From Photorhabdus luminescens subsp. luminescens (GTDB lineage: Bacteria; Pseudomonadota; Gammaproteobacteria; Enterobacterales; Enterobacteriaceae), in contig NZ_JXSK01000005.1 of assembly GCF_001083805.1 (NCBI RefSeq), forward strand, positions 1 through 64,000: a stretch of 64,000 nucleotides of DNA, in the 5' to 3' direction. How positions within the stretch are numbered: the stretch's first letter is position 1; each line of letters begins with the position of its first letter. The position numbers and the translations under genes were made by a program. Below the pieces are notes generated by a model. The model saw nothing but the letters and a program-made list of their open reading frames with translations, was not told the DNA's origin and made no database searches. Shown here piece after piece: positions 58,758 through 64,000 of this stretch.

Positions 58758-59669
58758 ATGATAAGTGAAGCTTTGGTAGAACTAGCCCTGCGTACTTTAT
58801 CCTGTACCCAAAAAGAATTAGCCAGTCGACTTGGTGTATCACCCACTCAGATCACCAAATGGAAAAAAGGTGAACATATGTCGCTGGATATGGAAAAGAA
58901 ACTCCGGGATGTAGCAATGATAGGTGAACTGGATCCTGAATTTATTCTCTGGGCGGGTTCTTATGAAGACGCTGTTAAATGGCAAAAACTCATATACTGT
59001 CTTGCTAGGATGGCTCATGAGAATGCAGAGACTGGGTATGTTACTACCCCCTTGCTGGATGATATAGATATTTTATGTTCAAAAGTTTCCAGAGTACTTA
59101 CAGACATGGGGATAAAGCCGCCGAAGTCATTCCCTGAAGAGCTGGACGTTGATGAAGATGATGATGAGGAATTTTGGGAGGCGATAGAAAAGGATAATTA
59201 CGCTAATATCATCTACGAGATCTTCAATGCACTTAATAATGTTTATGGCTTCTACGCTGCTTACATTTCTGACCTCATCTATGATGAAGAATTAGGTTTA
59301 TTTGAAACAGAGGCAGGAAACATTGAGCCTTGCTTGGTTGCTCTGGCGGCCTGTAAAATTGAGGTTGATACAAAACTAGCTCCTGGACATAGAGAATTTA
59401 AATATAATGTTATGGAAGATTACGAAGAATGGCTCAATATTGTTAAGGATAAAGCTTTTCGGGCTGGTGTTCCTCTTAGAGCAGAATTGCTTGCGTTAAT
59501 TTATAATTCTGACGACGATCTCGGTATCGAGGCTGAAAAAGAAAGCTTGGGATTCAATTCTTCACGTATCCATACAGACATTTATATGAACGAACTTCTG
59601 GTAGGCATGCGTACAATTCACCAAGTTCTTCCCGCGATATTGAAAAAGCTGGAAATTGACAAAGAATAA
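58758..59669 (+). CDS. HTH (XRE-like) protein with long acidic C-terminal region
   Basis: This 303-residue protein has a helix-turn-helix at residues 12-45 (CTQKELASRLGVSPTQITKWKKGEHM) and a large C-terminal part that I do not recognise. It includes an acidic stretch DVDEDDDEEFWEAIEKD near residues 130-147. AAAGGAA lies 8 nt before the ATG. The nearby repeat arrays suggest a mobile-element or phage-type regulator, but no phage gene is seen beside it. The long C-terminus argues against a simple antitoxin. Confidence 0.8.
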   Translation: MISEALVELALRTLSCTQKELASRLGVSPTQITKWKKGEHMSLDMEKKLRDVAMIGELDPEFILWAGSYEDAVKWQKLIYCLARMAHENAETGYVTTPLLDDIDILCSKVSRVLTDMGIKPPKSFPEELDVDEDDDEEFWEAIEKDNYANIIYEIFNALNNVYGFYAAYISDLIYDEELGLFETEAGNIEPCLVALAACKIEVDTKLAPGHREFKYNVMEDYEEWLNIVKDKAFRAGVPLRAELLALIYNSDDDLGIEAEKESLGFNSSRIHTDIYMNELLVGMRTIHQVLPAILKKLEIDKE

Positions 59670-59774
59670 TGTACAGACTCTTTAAACTGGATCCATCTGC
59701 TTTTCATATAGAATGATTCTGCTATTAAACACCAGTTCATCTGGCGGCCCCCTAAAATCAGGGTGTTCTGCCAG

Positions 59775-59948
59775 ATGTATAACGAGCAGTACATATCTGT
59801 AGAAGTGGGAATATTTCTTCCTGCAAGAGGCTATCGCAAAAGGCCGACATTTTTTCCTCAGAGCGAATACAGAGATTTATTGCCTATTATTGGCGCTGCG
59901 GGATTTTCATTAATAGTTCCTGATAATTATGTAATTCATAACGGATAA
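59775..59948 (+). CDS. Small hypothetical protein (doubtful)
   Basis: A 57-codon frame begins MYNEQYISVEVGIFLPARGY, continues RKRPTFFPQSEYRDLLPII and ends PDNYVIHNG. The pattern of a LP-x-GGR-like turn followed by YR is vaguely like EF-Tu C-terminal-type domains, but too short to assign. No ribosome binding site. It overlaps the minus-strand frame at 59887, so at most one is real. Confidence 0.25.
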   Translation: MYNEQYISVEVGIFLPARGYRKRPTFFPQSEYRDLLPIIGAAGFSLIVPDNYVIHNG

Positions 59949-60108
59949 TTATTAGCTTCTGTTCCAGAGATTTCTGTCCTGAGGATAGGTTATAACTTTC
60001 AATTCTGCATAGCAACTCGGAAGCTAGCTGTTGGATCTTTGCAGTCATCTTCTGAAGATGACGGTTATCTTTATGATCATCATTTTTATGACGTCTATCA
60101 TCTACCAC
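59887..60108 (-). CDS. Small helical hypothetical protein (doubtful)
   Basis: A 73-codon GTG-started frame has a His/Asp-rich N-terminus and then a helical MTAKIQQLASELLCRIE and SLEQKLIIIRYELHNYQELL segment that could form a coiled coil. No family recognised and the ribosome binding site is weak. Confidence 0.3.
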   Translation of the reverse strand: MVDDRRHKNDDHKDNRHLQKMTAKIQQLASELLCRIESYNLSSGQKSLEQKLIIIRYELHNYQELLMKIPQRQ

Positions 60109-60603
60109 TATCCACGCTTTTTGTTATTTCAATTCGAATTTCATTCCGATCATTATATAGAATAAATATTCCTTCTTATTCTAAATATAGATTTCCATAA
60201 TTAATGCACTTGTATGGCATTCAATACAAATATAGTTTTAATATCTATAGTGTTAGTCATGTTTTATCTAATTAGTTAACATGTTAAACTCAATGTCCTG
60301 ACTTCTATAGGAATATATTTAAAATAAATAATTTCATTTGTTATTGTTTTTTTTTGAGATTATATCTTTTAGTGAAAATTTGCTATCAATGAAGTGGTTT
60401 TTTAGTTTCGTTACTGTAATCTGAACCATCACATCTGGTTTTTATTGAATTTGTGCCTTTCAGTTTTTATGCTATCGTTTATTCTGTCGTACTTTTCCGT
60501 TAATGTGACAAAAATCTTTTTTCTTGGCTATCAAAAAACACTTGAAAATAACCACTTAAATGATAAGGTTTAATTTTAAACATCTCAGGCAAGGAAAATA
60601 AAA

Positions 60604-61818
60604 ATGATAAATAAACCGATTGTCTATGATTTTCATGGTGATAAACCATTAAGCACACCTTTTACTGATATAAAGCCCCAAGACATTCATATTTATCTTG
60701 ATGTTGATACTTATATTGGTAACAAAACATGTGGACAAGCTTGTCAGCATTGTTGGTTTGTTAACTATGAACACGTTAAAAAGTTAAAATTCAAAGATAA
60801 TGAAGGAATAAATATTACTCGTTTTTTAAAATCAGAAGGTTATAAAGTCTATCCAAGATACACGGATAGCTTTGCTTATGATGGTGAACTGATGCGACAT
60901 TATGGTGTTGCGAGAGCTAGAACTTATTTTGAAGGTGATACATCATCCAGCGTTGCAATGGAGAGTGGAGAGGCTTGGACAAGTGGCCGGCCATTATTAA
61001 GTGAAAAATCAGAATCTCTTTTAGATACGGCAAGAGATTATGGATACGGGACAATCACACTTACTTTTCACGGATTAATTAACGAAAAAGGAATAATTTC
61101 TGATAGCCATGAATACCCAATAAAAGGGGTTTTTTATGGCACAGACCTTGAGCGTGTTTTAAAAATTATAAAGGATTACAACGCAAAAAATAAAAATATT
61201 TTTAATGGATTCAGAATAGGAATTGGTATCACTGTAGGGTCACACAACGTATCGAAAGAAATGCTCGAACGTTATCTAGATTATTTCAATAAAATAGGAA
61301 TCGATACTCTGCGATTTAATAAATTCTTTGATCATGGAGGAAAGCATCCTCACCTAGAGATAACGCATCAAATGTGTGCTGATTTTTATAAGAATATAAA
61401 ATATTTTCATGAAAATAAATTATTAGATTTTCAACTAGGTGTGAGTGAAGACTTTGGTTCTTTCGGGATAGATGTTTTAGGATTACCTCCATCTGTTGGT
61501 CATTGCCAGGCGGGCAAACAGCTTTTTGCCATTATTCCGCTAAAAAATAAAAAAAGTAGAGAAAAACATAAAGATTATTTTTATGAAGAGATTGGTGACA
61601 TTGTAGGGTGTGTGAATATTTTTGAACCTAAAGTAGGAAACTTAACTAGAGTGACTAATGTTCACAATGAAACGATAACATATAAAGTCAATTTTTATCT
61701 TAATGAAATTAACGATCTTGTTAATAAAAGATTAAACGGTGTGTTAAAGAATGGGTGTTTTTCTCGTGAGCTAATGAATAACCTCTCGAGTAGATCGATA
61801 GAGGTTAAAAATGTCTAA
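60604..61818 (+). CDS. Radical SAM enzyme with SPASM/Twitch-like C-terminus, substrate unknown
   Basis: This 404-residue protein has the radical SAM cluster motif C43-x3-C47-x2-C50 (CGQACQHCW) in an otherwise unusual N-terminus. The C-terminal part has C301-x2-G (GHCQAGKQLFAIIP) and C336 (GDIVGCVNIFEP), the spacing of a half-SPASM or Twitch region that could hold a second iron-sulfur cluster. Two middle segments (TITLTFHGL; FRIGIGITVGSHNVS) fit barrel strands. AAGGAAA precedes the ATG. It overlaps the ATP-grasp gene by 8 bp, so the two act in one pathway. No precursor peptide gene is visible just upstream. Confidence 0.85.
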   Translation: MINKPIVYDFHGDKPLSTPFTDIKPQDIHIYLDVDTYIGNKTCGQACQHCWFVNYEHVKKLKFKDNEGINITRFLKSEGYKVYPRYTDSFAYDGELMRHYGVARARTYFEGDTSSSVAMESGEAWTSGRPLLSEKSESLLDTARDYGYGTITLTFHGLINEKGIISDSHEYPIKGVFYGTDLERVLKIIKDYNAKNKNIFNGFRIGIGITVGSHNVSKEMLERYLDYFNKIGIDTLRFNKFFDHGGKHPHLEITHQMCADFYKNIKYFHENKLLDFQLGVSEDFGSFGIDVLGLPPSVGHCQAGKQLFAIIPLKNKKSREKHKDYFYEEIGDIVGCVNIFEPKVGNLTRVTNVHNETITYKVNFYLNEINDLVNKRLNGVLKNGCFSRELMNNLSSRSIEVKNV

Positions 61819-63019
61819 TAGATTATTAGTAATAGAAAAGAACCCATCCGGTTCGATTGGGTTAAAAAAAGCGAAAGAGCTGGGCGCTTATATTATATTC
61901 ATCGGATCAAGGAAGTATTATAATAAAGTATCTGATAATGATTTACTCTATATTGATGAATTCTTCGAAGCAGATACTAATGACGATGAACTTGTTATAA
62001 ATATGGCTGAGTATATCAATGCTAAGAAAACAATCCAGGGTGTTATTACATTTATGGAGTTCTATGTTCCCCTTGCGGCTAAAGTAGCAGAAACATTAGG
62101 TCTTAAAGGAATAACATATGAAAGTGCATTAAAAGCAAGAAACAAACACCTAATGAGAGAATCTTTTAGGCAAAAAAATATTCCTATCCCTAAATACGCT
62201 CTAATTTCTAATGTTGACAGTGCAAAAATAGAAGCAGCCAAAATTGGGTATCCAAACATTATAAAGCCTATTAACATGGCCGGAAGTCGAGGTGTTTTAC
62301 GTAATGATAACGCCATCGAATTGGAAAGGAATTTCCGTGAAGTCTGTGAAATAACGCCTCCATTTGGAGTAAAAAAATCTTCTTTATTTTTGATAGAAGA
62401 ATATCTGGAAGGACAAGAATACAGTATTGAATCTATTTCCTGTAATGGTGTTGTGGATATTATCACAATTACTAAGAAATACGTATCAAATAATGGTTAT
62501 TTTGTTGAATTAGGGCATACATTGCCTGCTAATCTACCATTACAACAAAAAATAGAAATAGAAAAAGTGGTAACACAAGCCTTGCTCGCGTTAGGTATTT
62601 ATAATGGAGGAGGACATACCGAGGTTAAAGTAACAAGTGATGGCGTCAAAGTCATTGAAGTAGGAGCTCGGTTAGGAGGAGATCATATTCCTGAATTAGT
62701 GGAAATGGCCACCGGTATTGATATGTGGAAAGCGGTTATCCAAGTTTCGTTAGATATTTCGCCTGATTTGAGTAAGAAGTTCAATAAATATGCCGCTATT
62801 TCTTATATCACCGCACCTTCTGGCATTGTTAAAAAGATAAATTACACAAAGAATGACTTTGTCCATTTTGATGTTAACGTTGGAGAACATATTGAATCAC
62901 TGAAAAATAGCTCTCAGCGCTTAGGATATGCTATTGCGTGTGGTGTAACAGCGGAGCAGGCTGAATTTGAAAGTCACCACCTTAAAGAGAGTGTTATTAT
63001 CGAAATAGAGTCAGAGTAA
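61811..63019 (+). CDS. ATP-grasp ligase (amino-acid/dipeptide ligase type)
   Basis: This 402-residue protein has a pre-ATP-grasp domain (residues 1-110), ATP-binding strands around GYPNIIKPINMAGSRGV (near 140-155) and LIEEYLEGQEYSIESISCNG, and the metal-binding end GGHTEVKVTSDGVKVIEVGAR followed by LGGDHIPELV. This is the carboxylate-amine ligase class that includes BacD and DdaF-type peptide ligases. It probably joins an amine to a carboxylate made or modified by the radical SAM protein. Substrates cannot be read from sequence. Confidence 0.88.
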   Translation: MSNRLLVIEKNPSGSIGLKKAKELGAYIIFIGSRKYYNKVSDNDLLYIDEFFEADTNDDELVINMAEYINAKKTIQGVITFMEFYVPLAAKVAETLGLKGITYESALKARNKHLMRESFRQKNIPIPKYALISNVDSAKIEAAKIGYPNIIKPINMAGSRGVLRNDNAIELERNFREVCEITPPFGVKKSSLFLIEEYLEGQEYSIESISCNGVVDIITITKKYVSNNGYFVELGHTLPANLPLQQKIEIEKVVTQALLALGIYNGGGHTEVKVTSDGVKVIEVGARLGGDHIPELVEMATGIDMWKAVIQVSLDISPDLSKKFNKYAAISYITAPSGIVKKINYTKNDFVHFDVNVGEHIESLKNSSQRLGYAIACGVTAEQAEFESHHLKESVIIEIESE

Positions 63020-63042
63020 CTCAATACGTATCCTGGTGAACC

Positions 63043-64000
63043 AATGGCATCTCTATTCAGATTATCTTTATTAAAACATTTACCTCCCCCCATTTTTATC
63101 ATGTTACTGGGGACACTGTTAACAAGAGCCGCCTATTTTATGGTTTGGCCTTTTTTAGCGATGATCCTTTATCAGCAGTTTAATATGTCAGCGACAGGGA
63201 TTGGCGGATTATTGGCGCTGTCAAGTATCTTAGGTTCAGTGACAGGCATTTATACCGGATATTTGTCTGATATTTTTTGCCGCAGAACAATAATGCTTAT
63301 TGGTGTGGTGATAAGCATTATTTCATTCATCATGATGTCCTTCTCATCTTCACCTATCTTATATTTAATCTCTATATCCGGAATTAGTATTGGTCGTGCT
63401 TTGTTAGAAGCGTGTAGCAAAGCCTTAATTGGCGATTATATTGATTCTCCTAAAGAGAGAGAGTCAATACAATACTATCGATATTATTTGGTCAATGTTG
63501 GCGCTGCAATTGGCCCTTATATTGGATTAGCCTCTGGCCTATCGGCACAGAGAGAAACTTTTCTAATTACAGCCATTGTTTATTTTATTTATGGTGTTAT
63601 GTTGCGTGTCTTTTTATTATCTTCAAAAAAGGAAGAGAAAATAAAAAAAATCAGCAATGACATTAGCTTTGCAAAAACATTGAGCATAATTATTTCTCAC
63701 CGAACATTCGTGATGCTTCTATTATGTAATGTTCTTGTTATGTTTGTTTATGCTAACTTTGATTCTACGCTTGTTCAATATTTATCTAGATCAAATATCA
63801 ATAATGTTACCAATTTCATTGCTTTATTAGTTATTGTCAACTCATTGACAATTATCACTTTGCAAATACCAACTTTAGTTTTATTAAGGAATTTTACACC
63901 AAGAATAAAAATATTAATCGGTATCATGTTAATTGCTATAGCTCAAATTATTTTTGCATTCTCACCTATTAATACAGTTTATTATCTCTGTGTCGCAACT
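63043..64000 (+). CDS. MFS transporter, cut by the window end
   Basis: The frame is open from ATG 63043 to the last base (319 codons visible). It starts MASLFRLSLLKHLPPPIFIM and has alternating hydrophobic spans. The MFS motif A is GYLSDIFCRRTIM between spans 2 and 3, and GRALLEACSKALIGDYI resembles DHA1-type drug exporters such as MdtH. It begins 23 bp after the ATP-grasp gene and so likely exports the cluster product. The 3' end is missing. Confidence 0.88.

Larger units (their letters stand above)
59670..60603. other. Gene-poor AT-rich region
   Basis: It contains two mutually overlapping small frames (listed separately) and then about 490 bp with no open frame of note, which must include the promoter of the radical SAM operon. 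GAAAATAACCACTT and AAATGATAAGG near 60545-60570 are the last bases before the AAGGAAA ribosome binding site. Confidence 0.45.

Overview
The window reads as chromosomal DNA of an enterobacterium of the Morganellaceae, most likely Photorhabdus. This rests on three things: moderately AT-rich DNA; near-E. coli protein sequences in the conserved order trpS-gph-rpe-dam-damX-aroB-aroK-hof-mrcA-nudE-igaA-hslR-hslO-pckA; and an ERIC element. The genus is an inference from memory; no database search was possible.

Region by region. 1-5.1 kb: the distal part of an rRNA operon (16S 3' part, tRNA-Glu, 23S, 5S, terminator). The 23S gene carries a 423-bp intervening sequence that encodes a four-helix-bundle protein. 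5.3-11 kb: a phosphoethanolamine-transferase-like gene, then acs-yjcH-actP. 11.3-12.8 kb: sodA and yiiM. 12.8-17.4 kb: an apparently inserted segment bounded by two almost identical 23-nt hairpins. It holds an ECF sigma factor, a tiny zinc-type anti-sigma, and a convergent bufferin-type RiPP operon (precursor, DUF692/MNIO enzyme, DUF2063 partner, DoxX). It also holds a solitary Tn3-family inverted repeat, a coding relic and an ERIC element. 17.4-36.5 kb: conserved core genes, including a hof (DNA uptake) cluster in which hofP and hofQ appear fused by deletion. 36.6-36.8 kb: an unannotated RyhB small RNA with a Fur box. 37.2-39.8 kb: a FixL/FixJ-like two-component system followed by a secreted HbpS/GlcG-family protein whose ribosome binding site lies inside a long hairpin. 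40.7-44 kb: lipoprotein pullulanase. 44.3-51.3 kb: a complete type I Wadjet (JetABCD) anti-plasmid system. 51.4-53.8 kb: cynR and cynTS with a duplicated control region. 53.9-57.8 kb: a Baeyer-Villiger-type monooxygenase with an alpha/beta hydrolase, and two unknown membrane proteins. 57.8-60.6 kb: a gene-poor stretch with 23-bp tandem repeats, IS200/IS605-like remains and an HTH regulator with its own operator-like array. 60.6-64 kb: the start of a probable natural-product cluster (radical SAM enzyme, ATP-grasp ligase, MFS exporter), cut by the window end.

The strongest leads are four. The first is the bufferin/ECF segment, where both the sigma gene and the precursor gene carry the same TGTRAG-N16-CGMCWA promoter pattern. 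The second is the radical SAM/ATP-grasp/MFS cluster, whose product I do not recognise. The third is the HbpS-like sensor accessory with a sequestered ribosome binding site. The fourth is the iteron-like array next to the HTH gene.
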